From positions 43,485 to 107,484 of the forward strand of contig CAYUMH010000005.1 in assembly GCA_964445775.1 (NCBI GenBank): a stretch of DNA of 64,000 bases, read 5' to 3'. Numbering within the stretch: position 1 is the first letter of the stretch; the number at the start of each line of letters is the position of its first letter. Of this stretch, positions 9,046 through 18,301 are shown piece by piece. This DNA comes from Terrimonas sp964445775 (GTDB lineage Bacteria > Bacteroidota > Bacteroidia > Chitinophagales > Chitinophagaceae). A model generated the notes under the pieces. That model saw nothing but the letters and a program-made list of their open reading frames with translations, had not been told where the DNA came from and made no database searches. Both the position numbers and the translations under genes were made by a program.

Positions 9046-9789
9046 TTATTGAACAAGAGGTCCCATCACCATCCTGGATCCATTGATTTCAATAACAGGA
9101 TTTCCGTTTGCTGCCATCTGGTTAAGGTAACGCTGCATAAACCTTCCGTAAAAATTCATATCTGCCACCGACGCATCTTTATCCAGGTAGGTAGGCGTTA
9201 TATTCAACAATTCACACATTAACAACAATTTTTTTCTTGTAAAAACACCAACATACCCTTCAACCCACCGTGCAGGTTTCTGGAGAACATCATTTACATT
9301 CACCGTGTAAACAGTATAATTCAATCGCCGGCTTGCCGATATCATTTTAAACTCCATAGCAGTATTAAACTGTTCATTGGGTTTGAGCCGGAAAATGATC
9401 GTAAAGTTGGAATCCAGCATGTCGGCTGTTCTTAACAGCTTGAGATAAACGGTATCACGAACCGTTCCTGCTTTGATGGATTGGGTAACTGCCGGCTCCA
9501 CAAAGTGTACACCCGCTTTAGCAGTACTTGAGTCCTTATCCACAACCAGGCTATAGGGCCTGTCCTGTGCTGTTGTTGTACCGGTAACCGCCACGTAGAG
9601 CCGTATTACAGAGTCTAAAGTGTTTCCACCGGCAAAAGCAAAAGAGATGGTAGCGGAGTTGACCGGTGTGCTCAGAATGGTCTGCGCAAAATATATGCTG
9701 TTATCGCTGTTATAGGTGATTAATCCCTGTTTTTTACAGGCTGTAAGGAACACTATGGGGAATACACAGTAAAAGAATATTTTTTTCAT
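9046..9789 (-). CDS. DUF4843 lipoprotein
   Basis: The 247-residue protein begins MKKIFFYCVFPIVFLTAC, a lipoprotein signal with lipobox LTAC (Cys18). The body, with NSIYFAQTILSTPVNSATISFAF followed by a strand-rich region with KAGVHFVEPAVTQSIKAGTVRDTVYLKLLRT, matches the DUF4843 pattern, an Ig-like or Calx-beta-like fold common in SusC/SusD loci that lack sugar-cleaving enzymes. It lies 12 bases after susD and 25 bases before the PKD-like gene, so it is part of the operon. It would be a surface-exposed accessory lipoprotein of the importer. No catalytic residues are evident. Confidence 0.8.
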   Translation of the reverse strand: MKKIFFYCVFPIVFLTACKKQGLITYNSDNSIYFAQTILSTPVNSATISFAFAGGNTLDSVIRLYVAVTGTTTAQDRPYSLVVDKDSSTAKAGVHFVEPAVTQSIKAGTVRDTVYLKLLRTADMLDSNFTIIFRLKPNEQFNTAMEFKMISASRRLNYTVYTVNVNDVLQKPARWVEGYVGVFTRKKLLLMCELLNITPTYLDKDASVADMNFYGRFMQRYLNQMAANGNPVIEINGSRMVMGPLVQ

Positions 9790-9801
9790 ACATCAAATAA
9801 A

Positions 9802-11238
9802 TTAACGGGTGATGGTTTCTGACAAGGGAAGCGGCACTACATAACGGGCAGCATTCATAGTAATATTACCTGAAGCGGCGCTGCCATTGGGAATTGTGGC
9901 CATATTCCTTCTTTTGTAGTAAAAGAACAGTTGCCCTTCGCCGTAAAACTCTTTTTGATACTCTTTTTGTAACTCAGTATTTACCGTAACAGTGGCAGGT
10001 ACATTTATCAGCCCCCGGTTAAGCCTTACCTGGTTTAATACCCGCAACTGCTCTGTTTTATCGGTCTCACATTCCGCAATGATATAATACATTTCTGTTT
10101 TGCGTACCAGTGGCTGGAACATACGTCTGAGCAATGCTTTATCCACTATATCGGTATACTTGAAAAAGGTCCGGTAATTTTTTCCCGACGGGGGGAACAG
10201 CCAGGTAGTCGTGTACCGGTAATCTGTTTCCAGGTTTTCAAAAACGGCTGTTAATCTTGTTGGATGCGGCGCCAGGATATCCTCATCCTTTAGCGATCCG
10301 TCAAATACCTGGACATTCAGGTTATACATGGCAGCGTTTTGTAAACCGAAGAGCACTTCATTAGAAAATATCCGGTCGGGGTTTATCTTATCCGTGTAAA
10401 TGCTGGCATAAGTGGTCCATGGAAACAGGGCTTCATTGGCCAGCGCCGCCCTGGCCGATTCCAGTGCAGCGGTAGTATTGCCCCTGTATAAATAAACCCT
10501 TGCCTGCAGCGCCTTCACGGCATAATAATTCATGCGACGATTGCGAAAGGTCTCGTAAAAATCATTTCCATCATTCAATACTACTCCATTTATGCCTTTG
10601 GTTTTAATGGGGTCATTGACAAGGTACTGCTCTGCCATTTGGAGGTCGGTTATTATTTTATCCATTACCTCGTTGGCAGGGAGTATGGGTTCAGTCTTTG
10701 CCTCCGGTCGGGTATAGTAGGGTATAGATGGTAATAATGAATCGAGGGCAATATACCGGGGGCCATATAGTCGCAGCAGGTCAAAATGAACAAAGGCCCT
10801 CAATCCATAAGCTTCTCCCAGCAGCAGGTTTTTTTGTGCTGCTGTAATAACACCGGTTGTGTTTGACAGGGATTGGATAAAGTTGTTAGTGCCCAGTATT
10901 GCTACATAGGCTTTTTCCCAGATGGCAGAAAATACAGACATCGACTTTCCATCGGTGTAATTATGTGTTGCATATACGACCCATGGCGAAGCCGAAGGTA
11001 TATTGTAGCGCTGCCCCAGCAATTCAGTTATACTCCAGGTCAGGTTTTGGCCGTACAACTGCGTAGCGGCCAGCTGCATATAAATACCATTCAACACCTG
11101 GTTAATACCCGACCGGGTACTAAACACCTGCTCCTGTATAAACTTATCCTCCGGTTTTACATCCAGGAATTTTTTACACCCTGTACCCAACAGTGTTGCC
11201 AAAATCAGCAGGCAATATATTTTATTGTTTACTTTCAT
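9802..11238 (-). CDS. susD-like: SusD/RagB-family substrate-binding lipoprotein
   Basis: The 478-residue protein begins MKVNNKIYCLLILATLLGTGC with lipobox GTGC (Cys21), followed by KKFLDVKPEDKFIQEQVFST, the diagnostic start of SusD/RagB proteins. The N-terminal half contains helix pairs typical of the TPR-like SusD scaffold (AYGLRAFVHFDLLRLYGPRY, YYAVKALQARVYLYRG). The C-terminal region has LRVLNQVRLNRGLINVP and EYQKEFYGEGQLFFYYKRRN, which match the conserved end of the family. It forms the lid of the SusC channel at the cell surface and captures substrate. It follows the SusC gene by 31 bases. The ligand cannot be read from the sequence. Confidence 0.93.
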   Translation of the reverse strand: MKVNNKIYCLLILATLLGTGCKKFLDVKPEDKFIQEQVFSTRSGINQVLNGIYMQLAATQLYGQNLTWSITELLGQRYNIPSASPWVVYATHNYTDGKSMSVFSAIWEKAYVAILGTNNFIQSLSNTTGVITAAQKNLLLGEAYGLRAFVHFDLLRLYGPRYIALDSLLPSIPYYTRPEAKTEPILPANEVMDKIITDLQMAEQYLVNDPIKTKGINGVVLNDGNDFYETFRNRRMNYYAVKALQARVYLYRGNTTAALESARAALANEALFPWTTYASIYTDKINPDRIFSNEVLFGLQNAAMYNLNVQVFDGSLKDEDILAPHPTRLTAVFENLETDYRYTTTWLFPPSGKNYRTFFKYTDIVDKALLRRMFQPLVRKTEMYYIIAECETDKTEQLRVLNQVRLNRGLINVPATVTVNTELQKEYQKEFYGEGQLFFYYKRRNMATIPNGSAASGNITMNAARYVVPLPLSETITR

Positions 11239-11269
11239 TTCAATAAGTTTTTATGGGATTGGCTGTTAA

Positions 11270-14200
11270 TTAAAATGATGCGTTTATTCTGATAGAAACA
11301 TTCCTGGTAAAGGGATAATCAATACCTCTTTCGTTCAGGGTGGTTGCCCATCTGAAAATATCATTGGCAAATGCCGTAAGTCCCAGGTTTTTAACATGTA
11401 GTTTTTTGAGCCAGGGATTATAGGTTTCGCTCATCTGCCAGCCAAGGCTGATGGATTCACCTATCAGCATATTATTGTCCTGTATAAACCGGGAAGAGGC
11501 AGGTGTGCTGCTTGTAGAGGAAATTGATTTGAACTGTGTTACATCGCCAGGATTTTGCCAGCGTTCGTACAAAGCACGTTTGTCCTGGTTGGATTTTAAG
11601 CCTTCAATGGAAATATTTTCAACTTTTTCATACAGTACAGTATTAAATATGTCGCCTCCGTAGCGGTAACGGATAAAAAGACCCAGGTTGAATCCTTTAT
11701 AAGTTACGGTATTGTTAATTACACCTTCCAGCTTTGGCCTGGCATTACCAATGCGCACAATATCATTTGTACTGTAATCAAAAGTCTGTTGCCCGTCTGT
11801 TTTTAAAAATATTTCCCTGCCGGTGGCGGGGTCAATGCCCAGCGACTGTACGGCCCAGATATCGTCGGGGCTATAACCATCCCTGTAGCGGGTTAATGAT
11901 TTACTTTCGACCAGTTTTTTATCGATACCGGCCAGGCTGCTGCCGAATTTGCCGTATTGTGATAGTATTGAAGCCCCATTGACGCCAATGGTCCATATTA
12001 TTCTATCCTTTAACCGGTAGATGGGTGCATAACGTATGTTGAATTCAATGCCCCTGGTATTCAGCCTTCCTGCGTTGGTAGCATAGCCGTACACACCGGT
12101 TGAAGCCGGCAGATCCAGTACTATAACCAAAGGGTCGGTATTTTTCTCATAAATGTTTACATAACCACTTATGCGGTTGTCAAGCAGTCCGTAATCGATA
12201 GAAATGTTCGTGGTCAGGGTTTTTTGCCAGCGAAGGCCGGCATTGCCCAGGGTAGTGAGTGTCATACCCTGGCCAAAATAGTTAATTCCTTGTTCAAAAG
12301 TATAGGTGGAGGTGGAAGAAGTGGAGCCGATATTCTGGTTACCCGTATAGCCGATACTACCCTTTAACCTTAACAGGTTGAATGTCTTTATCCCGGATAA
12401 AATATTTTTATGCAGGTTCCATCCCACACCCATTGACCAGAACGGTGTGTATTTACGGGCAGACCCAAAAGCTGTAGATCCATCCATCCTGCCGTTTATA
12501 TCGGCAAAATAGGTATCATTAAATGCATAGTTTATTGCCAAAAGCAAATTATTACGCCTGGAAACAGCATTTGCATAAGCAGGTTTGCCCGATGTGGGGT
12601 AACCAAAAGAAAACACGGGGTTACCATTGCTGCCGGCGGGAAAACCCACTGTACTATAAACTTCCCGGTTATTGCCAATATGTTGCAACTCGCCCTGTAA
12701 GTTGACGTTGATCCTGTTTTTGTTGATGACTTTTGCGTAAGCTGCCTGTACATTCAGTTGGAAACTATTCGATCCTGTAGTATTTCTTGTGTATACTCCT
12801 TTACGAAAAATGTCTACAGCATCAAAACGGGTGAGCTCAGGCGGTGCAAAGTTTTTACCGGAACTGGTGTTTTTTGTAACATTCCCGGCTGCCGAAAACC
12901 GCCATTCATTACTGGGTGAATAAATCAGGCTTAACTGGTTCTGTATCTGGTAGTTTACCGTATTGTTTATACTATTAAACTGTGCATCAAACAGGGGGTT
13001 GAATACATCGTAGCCGGCAACACGTAAAGTATTGCGGTCAATTATATTACCCATTGATTGTTCCAGGTATTTGGGTATGGAACCATCTTCGTTATACTTA
13101 CGGTAATAGGGATTGGCACGTGAATAGAGGGAAAACGAACCGTAGGGCGATTCATTGGCATTGGCACCATTTAAATTAAAGCGGTTGATAAAACTAAACT
13201 TGCCTTTCCGGTAAGTTAAATCGATGTTTCCTCCATAGGTGTTTCGTCCGGAGCCCTTCATTACGCCTGGATAACGTTTGTAATTGCCCCCTATAGTAAA
13301 CATAAACTCCTGGCTGCCGCCGCTTACCTGTATCGAATGACCATTGGTAACAGCGGTTCTTAACGGCTCGTTCATCCAATAAGTGTTTACGCCTCTTTTT
13401 ACTTCCTGCAGCTTATTATTATACAACTGGTCCAGTGCAATTTGATCCAAAGGTGAGTCATCCCTGAAAGTATACCGGCCCGCCAGCCGTTCAAATTCCA
13501 GCTTTTCAGCGGCGTTCATCAGGTTATAATCGCTGAGATCAGGCACCTGTACCGTAAAGTCGGCAGTATAATTTAAGCGTAACTTACCGGATTGGGGTTT
13601 AATTGTTTCTACCACTACCACCCCATTGGCAGCACGTGCTCCATAAATAGCAGTAGATGCCGCATCTTTTAATAAGGTAACCGATTCTATCCGGTTGATA
13701 TCCAGGTCAACAATTCTTTGCAGCGTGGCAGGAAAACCATCCAGGATAAATAACGGTTGATTGGGATCTTCAGAAAACTGATCCCGAAGGGTTGCTGCGG
13801 ATAAACTGGTTTTACCACGCAATTCAATGGTTGGTGTAACATTGGGGTTTGCCCCCTGTGCATTGTTTTCAATAACAAGAAAAGAGGGGTCCAGGCTTTT
13901 TAAACTTTGTATCACATTCAAATTGCCAATATTGCGTAAATCTGAACCGTTGAATGTGGCGGTGGCACCGGTAAAGTTTTCGCGCCTGCGGGAAAATAAC
14001 CCTGTGTTTACTACTATATTATCGCCGGTAGTAACCGAGGGCACCAACTTTATTTCCATTGGCTTTGACAAAAGCGCACCGGTGACCGGTATTTTTTGTG
14101 TTTGATAGCCCACCGCAGATATTTCGATGGTTTGTCCTGCTTCAACATCAATCACAAATACTCCATTGGTATTGGTGGTAGTTCCTTTTTTAGTACCGGT

Positions 14201-14641
14201 TATTACAACAGAAGCGCCATTTATGGGTTCATTCTGTTCGTCTCTTACAATGCCTCTTAAGGGAAGCAGGAACTCTTTACTGTTCGTAGTACCCTGTATT
14301 CCTGGTAGTTCAGGATTAATTGTATGCAGCCGGTTTTTTGATTTGCTGATAATAACCAGTTTATCCTCTACCACAAATTCCAGTTCGCAGGGAAGTAAAA
14401 CCTTCTTCAATACTTCTGTCATCGGCGCTTTGGTAACTGATATGGTTACCGTACCCGCCTGGCTTAATAACTGGTCATTGTAAAAAAAATTGTAGCCGGT
14501 CTGTTTCTCTACCTTTTTTAAAAAATGAGCCAGCTTTTCATTTTTGCAGGTAATGGTCACCAACTGGCTGTAACCTCTTCCAGCCATGGCAGGGGTGTAC
14601 AAAAAAATCAGCAGGACAGTTATCATTTTCATCATATGCAA
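11270..14641 (-). CDS. susC-like: SusC/RagA TonB-dependent outer-membrane transporter with STN signalling domain
   Basis: The 1,123-residue protein has a signal peptide (1-26), then an STN (secretin and TonB short N-terminal) domain at about 30-95 (FLKKVEKQTGYNFFYNDQLL). A carboxypeptidase-D-regulatory-like domain follows at about 128-205 (LRGIVRDEQNEPINGASVVI). A plug with the SusC signature RIESVTLLKDAASTAIYGAR comes next, then a long beta-barrel. It imports substrate through the outer membrane using TonB energy. The STN domain is the element that contacts FecR-type anti-sigma factors, which fits the fecI/fecR genes directly upstream (37-base spacing). Met3, Met4 and Met6 are alternative starts within MHMMKM. 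The C-terminus, NVSIRINASF, ends in the aromatic residue expected of barrels. Confidence 0.95.
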   Translation of the reverse strand: MHMMKMITVLLIFLYTPAMAGRGYSQLVTITCKNEKLAHFLKKVEKQTGYNFFYNDQLLSQAGTVTISVTKAPMTEVLKKVLLPCELEFVVEDKLVIISKSKNRLHTINPELPGIQGTTNSKEFLLPLRGIVRDEQNEPINGASVVITGTKKGTTTNTNGVFVIDVEAGQTIEISAVGYQTQKIPVTGALLSKPMEIKLVPSVTTGDNIVVNTGLFSRRRENFTGATATFNGSDLRNIGNLNVIQSLKSLDPSFLVIENNAQGANPNVTPTIELRGKTSLSAATLRDQFSEDPNQPLFILDGFPATLQRIVDLDINRIESVTLLKDAASTAIYGARAANGVVVVETIKPQSGKLRLNYTADFTVQVPDLSDYNLMNAAEKLEFERLAGRYTFRDDSPLDQIALDQLYNNKLQEVKRGVNTYWMNEPLRTAVTNGHSIQVSGGSQEFMFTIGGNYKRYPGVMKGSGRNTYGGNIDLTYRKGKFSFINRFNLNGANANESPYGSFSLYSRANPYYRKYNEDGSIPKYLEQSMGNIIDRNTLRVAGYDVFNPLFDAQFNSINNTVNYQIQNQLSLIYSPSNEWRFSAAGNVTKNTSSGKNFAPPELTRFDAVDIFRKGVYTRNTTGSNSFQLNVQAAYAKVINKNRINVNLQGELQHIGNNREVYSTVGFPAGSNGNPVFSFGYPTSGKPAYANAVSRRNNLLLAINYAFNDTYFADINGRMDGSTAFGSARKYTPFWSMGVGWNLHKNILSGIKTFNLLRLKGSIGYTGNQNIGSTSSTSTYTFEQGINYFGQGMTLTTLGNAGLRWQKTLTTNISIDYGLLDNRISGYVNIYEKNTDPLVIVLDLPASTGVYGYATNAGRLNTRGIEFNIRYAPIYRLKDRIIWTIGVNGASILSQYGKFGSSLAGIDKKLVESKSLTRYRDGYSPDDIWAVQSLGIDPATGREIFLKTDGQQTFDYSTNDIVRIGNARPKLEGVINNTVTYKGFNLGLFIRYRYGGDIFNTVLYEKVENISIEGLKSNQDKRALYERWQNPGDVTQFKSISSTSSTPASSRFIQDNNMLIGESISLGWQMSETYNPWLKKLHVKNLGLTAFANDIFRWATTLNERGIDYPFTRNVSIRINASF

Positions 14642-14678
14642 ATATTTGTATGTTAGTTTTTGGTGTTGAGGGCTGTAT

Positions 14679-15812
14679 TTATCTTTTCGAAAAAATTCTT
14701 ATCGTATTTCCCTCTATCGAATACCGTATGATACCAGTACGTTCAAAAGTTTTCAGCAGTTTATCTATATTGTCTGTACGTGGAATTTTTCCAGTGAAAG
14801 TCTGGCCCTTTAACCGGGGGTCCACTACAATTTCCGTCCGGTACCAGCGTGATAGTTGTCGCATAATAACGGTAGCTTCTGCTTCATCAAACTGGAAATA
14901 ACCGTTCTTCCAGGCCACGGCCTGTTCAAGGTCCACTCCTTCCCGGGTGGTGATGGCCGCACCAGGTTGCCATATGGATTGCTGCCCGGGGCTCAGCAGG
15001 GTTTGTTTCGCAATACCCGGGGCCTTAACTTTTACACTACCCTGCAACAGGGTTGTTTTAATAACAGCCTCATCTTCATAAGCGCTGATATTAAAATGTG
15101 TGCCCAGCACCGTGACCTCCTGTTTGCCGGCCACTTCAACTATAAATGGTTGTTGTTTATTATGAGCTATTTCAAAATAAGCTTCGCCTTTGATACTAAC
15201 ACGACGCTCTTTATCTGTAAATTTTGTAGGATAACGGATTGACGATACAGCGTTTAACCATACCATACTTTTATCTGGCAGCTGCAGTTTAAAATAACCG
15301 CCTGCCGGTATATGTAATTCATTATAACTTACCGGGCCTTTTTGTATTATATCCGTGTTTTGGTAAGTCACTGTACCATCCGCCAGTCTTACGATCTGCG
15401 TCCCGCCATCAGTGGCCAGGTTGCCGGGGCCTGCACTGTCAAGTAAAATCAATGTTCCGTCAGCCAGTTGTAAAGTTGCTTTTTCCGAACCCGGTGTAAT
15501 GGAAACACTTAAATATTTTTTAACCGGTGATACTGATTGTTTATAAACAAACAATCCTCCCAACAGTATCACCAAAACTGCCGCTACCTTTAATAAGGGA
15601 CTTAGTAAAAAAATGCCGTGCCGTGCCTTCGGGTTTATCCGGTTCCGTATTTTACTATACACTCTTTCACCTATGATCTTCATTTCTGCATCAGGGGTAT
15701 CTGTCGCATCCGGCAGGCTTTCATACCACTTTTCCACATAGGCCATTTCCACCGGTGATGCGGTTCCTTCCTGGTACCTGGTCAATGCCTGTTTAAATGC
15801 TTCCGAGGTCAT
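14679..15812 (-). CDS. FecR-family anti-sigma/sigma-regulator
   Basis: I chose the ATG at 15812, giving 377 residues starting MTSEAFKQALTRYQEG, which matches FecR N-termini; the upstream ATG at 15854 adds 14 unrelated residues. The cytoplasmic N-terminus (about 1-75) should bind the sigma factor. One transmembrane helix follows (LLKVAAVLVILLGGLFVY), then the periplasmic FecR domain (LHIPAGGYFKLQLPDKSMVW, RRVSIKGEAYFEIAHNKQQPF, VTVLGTHFNISAY). A C-terminal DUF4974/STN-like domain (about 300-377) ends the protein. It relays transporter occupancy from the SusC STN domain to the sigma factor encoded 108 bases upstream. Confidence 0.93.
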   Translation of the reverse strand: MTSEAFKQALTRYQEGTASPVEMAYVEKWYESLPDATDTPDAEMKIIGERVYSKIRNRINPKARHGIFLLSPLLKVAAVLVILLGGLFVYKQSVSPVKKYLSVSITPGSEKATLQLADGTLILLDSAGPGNLATDGGTQIVRLADGTVTYQNTDIIQKGPVSYNELHIPAGGYFKLQLPDKSMVWLNAVSSIRYPTKFTDKERRVSIKGEAYFEIAHNKQQPFIVEVAGKQEVTVLGTHFNISAYEDEAVIKTTLLQGSVKVKAPGIAKQTLLSPGQQSIWQPGAAITTREGVDLEQAVAWKNGYFQFDEAEATVIMRQLSRWYRTEIVVDPRLKGQTFTGKIPRTDNIDKLLKTFERTGIIRYSIEGNTIRIFSKR

Positions 15813-15920
15813 GTAAAATGCGGTTGTACCTATACAGATACCATAACCCGGCATATAGTACTATCAGGTTAAAAAAATATTTTACTTTTTGTGGGATATT
15901 ATCGTTGTGCTTTACAATTT

Positions 15921-16478
15921 TTACAATAAAAAAATAACAAACTGCAGCTTCGATAATTTATTCCGCAGTCTTTTTACTGACTCCGTTAGTATATTTTTTA
16001 CCGTTTGTTCCGAAAGCTGCAACTGTAAGGCAATTTCGCGGACGCTTAACTGCTCCTGCCTGCTGAGGCGGTAAATTTCTTTCATCCGGGCCGGCAAATG
16101 GTTTACCTCGTGGTCAATTATTTTTTCCAGCTCCTTGTATTGCAAAAGCTCTTCGTTACTAATGGTTAATCCCTCAATACTGTCGGGATTAAGCGGATAG
16201 GTTTTTTTACGGGCATGATCCCGTTTTACCTTTTTAATAATAGCATATTTGAGTGCGGTAAACAGGTAGGGTTTCAGGCTGTCAATAACTTCAATCTGCA
16301 GCCGGTTTTTCCAAAGAGTAACAAAAATGTCCTGTAATATATCTTCGGCATCATCCGTATTACCCAACCTGGCTTTTGCTTTTTTAAAAAGCCCTTCCCA
16401 ATAGCGGTCGTATAGTACACGAAAGCTTTTTTCGTTGCCGGAAAACAAAATTTCTTTATCACTTAACATGTAGCTCAT
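15921..16478 (-). CDS. FecI-like ECF sigma factor
   Basis: The 185-residue protein has region 2 at about 20-90 (FRVLYDRYWEGLFKKAKARL, DDAEDILQDIFVTLWKN, LKPYLFTALKYAIIKKVKRD) and region 4 at about 125-180, with LPARMKEIYRLSRQEQLSVR and the helix-turn-helix REIALQLQLSEQTVKNILTE. The DDAEDILQDIFVTLW signature is typical of Bacteroidota FecI-like sigma factors. It should transcribe the susC/susD operon, with activity set by the FecR protein encoded next. Met4 (16469) is an alternative start. The ATG lies 128 bases after the end of the TlpA-like gene, so it may belong to a longer transcript. Confidence 0.93.
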   Translation of the reverse strand: MSYMLSDKEILFSGNEKSFRVLYDRYWEGLFKKAKARLGNTDDAEDILQDIFVTLWKNRLQIEVIDSLKPYLFTALKYAIIKKVKRDHARKKTYPLNPDSIEGLTISNEELLQYKELEKIIDHEVNHLPARMKEIYRLSRQEQLSVREIALQLQLSEQTVKNILTESVKRLRNKLSKLQFVIFLL

Positions 16479-16606
16479 GGCTGCATAACATATGCCCGTA
16501 CATAAAAAAATACGGGGTTTAACTACTAATCAGTTTTACTTTATTCAGGGTTTTGTTTTCATATGGCAGGGAAGAGCCTGTAACGATGCCGGAGTAGTAA
16601 TGCAAA

Positions 16607-17230
16607 CTACCGGGGTAAAACGGCTTTATGTTTTTGTATCGTTTCACTTGCTGTGTGAACAGCCGGTTTTACCGCCAGGTTGAGTGTTTTGCCCGATAAA
16701 AGGGCCGTTATATTATCTGCTGTTAATGTTTCACCATCCGTAACAGCAATAATTTTTTTATTACGGTCAAGCCATATATAATGAGGCTCTGTTACCTGGT
16801 CAAAAAAAAGCGCGGTGGCAGTGGTATCAATATAAACGGCGGTAATGGGCATCTTTTTTTCTGTATACCCTTCAATGCGCCGTATCACCTCTGCTGCTTC
16901 CTGTCTTATATAAGGCAGGCTGCCATTACGGGTGACCAGTAAAATCCGAACCGTTTTTTCAAAGCGCCGGCGTATCGAATCTACCTTGGGCAGTTCCTGC
17001 AGACTGGGTGTACCGGTAGCCGACCAAAACGCCAGAATGGTAATACGTCGTTTAATATCCTTTAGCCGGGTAATATTTTCAGGCGAAATAATATTGTACA
17101 GTGCCATATCAGGCACGGTATCGCCCACAGTTAAAAAGCGGGACAATGTGGCGGGCGCAGATGTTCCTTTTTTTTGTGCTGCAGCCATTATGCCTGTGAT
17201 TAGTAACAGGCAGCAAAATATGATCCTCAT
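16607..17230 (-). CDS. TlpA/redoxin-like secreted protein lacking the active-site cysteines
   Basis: The 207-residue protein has a signal peptide (1-18, ending AAAQ) and a redoxin N-terminus (VGDTVPDMALYNII at about 35-48) in the style of Bacteroidota TlpA proteins that precede FecI/FecR/SusC loci. Where those proteins carry WATWCxPC, this one reads WSATGTPS at 69-76, so both cysteines are replaced (Gly73 and Ser76) while Trp69 and Pro75 are kept. Other thioredoxin features remain (FWSATGTPSLQELPKVDSIRRRF, YIWLDRNKKIIAV). It cannot do dithiol chemistry; a binding or signalling role is an inference. Related proteins are often about twice as long, so this may be a shortened version. It is upstream of and in line with the sigma gene. 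Confidence 0.75.
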   Translation of the reverse strand: MRIIFCCLLLITGIMAAAQKKGTSAPATLSRFLTVGDTVPDMALYNIISPENITRLKDIKRRITILAFWSATGTPSLQELPKVDSIRRRFEKTVRILLVTRNGSLPYIRQEAAEVIRRIEGYTEKKMPITAVYIDTTATALFFDQVTEPHYIWLDRNKKIIAVTDGETLTADNITALLSGKTLNLAVKPAVHTASETIQKHKAVLPR

Positions 17231-17595
17231 CAGTTGTTTTTATATGCGTGTTGTGAGTTGTAAAATGAGCCTTTATTAACAGCATACGAACCTACACTAC
17301 AGGTGGTTACTGTATTAAAACAAAAGTGGGGTTATACTTCCCGGTACTTTTCATGCTGGTTAATTCTCAACCAAGGTAAGTAATGAATAAATGATTAAAT
17401 AGTTAATGCTACTTTATGCCTAAAAATTGATCCATTTGGAGTAAAAAAAAACAAAATATCCAATACGCATTGAATAACACGCTGCATCGTATTATTTTAA
17501 TTTACTTTATGTTTATGTGCTATTATTGTCAGCTATTTAGTCTGCTTAATTACTAAACCGCAACTACAGTATCTTTGCAGAAAGAATTTTTACAT
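17231..17595. other. Divergent intergenic region
   Basis: This AT-rich stretch separates the divergent starts of the TlpA-like gene (minus) and the XRE regulator (plus). It contains the promoter element at 17570-17577 for the plus-strand gene. No clear TAnnTTTG element was found for the minus-strand gene, and no ORF or RNA structure is supported. Confidence 0.6.
17570..17577 (+). promoter_or_regulatory. Bacteroidota -7 element upstream of the XRE gene
   Basis: TATCTTTG matches the TAnnTTTG -7 consensus and lies 18 bases before the ATG at 17596. No good TTTG -33 partner is seen at the expected distance, so this is a partial match. Confidence 0.5.
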
Positions 17596-18207
17596 ATGGA
17601 ATTAAGTCGGAAAATAGTGGCCGCCCGCAAAAAGAAAGGGTTTACCCAGGAGCAACTGGCCGACCTTACCAATATTACCGTACGCACCATACAGCGGATC
17701 GAAAGCGGGGAAAGCATACCCCGCTCATATACATTAAAAGCAATTGCCAGTACGCTGGATATTCCTTTTGATACATTGATAACAACAGAACCGGAACCTG
17801 CAAAAGAAACGGACACAGCAAAAGTCCCTGCGGGACCTTCAGCCGAAGAAAACGGCAGGCATTTTTTGCAGATGCTCTGCCTTTCCTGTTTTACCTACCT
17901 GGTAATTCCCTTTGTGCATTTCCTGGTTCCCGGTTACCTGCTTAAAAAATCGAATGAACAAAACCCGAAAATAGTGGCCTTTGCCCGCAGGGTAGTAAGG
18001 ATACAGTTATACTGGAAGTCAGCTCTCTGGTTGATCATGTTACTCACCCTTGGATACAATATTATTGTGGCCATATATTTTGAAAGGGCATGGCTGTTGA
18101 ACTATCTTTTACCGTTTTTTATCATGTACCTGCTTAACGCCCTTATTATTACCAATAGTTTACTACGCGTTAAAAAGACAGACTTCTCCTTCCCGGCCAC
18201 AGTGTAA
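17596..18207 (+). CDS. XRE-family regulator with C-terminal membrane domain
   Basis: I chose the ATG at 17596 (203 residues, MELSRKIVAARKKKGFTQEQ) because the helix-turn-helix begins there; an in-frame ATG at 17575 would lie inside the -7 element. Residues 3-60 are a classic XRE helix-turn-helix (GFTQEQLADLTNITVRTIQRIESGESIPRSY). The second half has three hydrophobic segments (CLSCFTYLVIPFVHFLVPGYLL, ALWLIMLLTLGYNIIVAIYF, LLNYLLPFFIMYLLNALIITNSLL) resembling DUF4870-type domains, so the DNA-binding part is probably tethered to the inner membrane. The target genes are not visible. It is followed 94 bases later by a retropepsin-like gene that has its own promoter. Confidence 0.85.
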   Translation: MELSRKIVAARKKKGFTQEQLADLTNITVRTIQRIESGESIPRSYTLKAIASTLDIPFDTLITTEPEPAKETDTAKVPAGPSAEENGRHFLQMLCLSCFTYLVIPFVHFLVPGYLLKKSNEQNPKIVAFARRVVRIQLYWKSALWLIMLLTLGYNIIVAIYFERAWLLNYLLPFFIMYLLNALIITNSLLRVKKTDFSFPATV

Positions 18208-18276
18208 AACATTGATTAGCAATAAATGTCCTTCAAATGTCGGGTAAATGTCGGCCGGGCCGGTTGATGGCATGTA

Positions 18277-18284
18277 TAGCTTTG
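18277..18284 (+). promoter_or_regulatory. Bacteroidota -7 element for the retropepsin-like gene
   Basis: TAGCTTTG fits TAnnTTTG and lies 17 bases before the ATG at 18302, which supports that start over the in-frame ATG at 18248. No clear TTTG -33 box is present. Confidence 0.5.
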
Positions 18285-18301
18285 CAGCCAAACATGATAC
18301 G

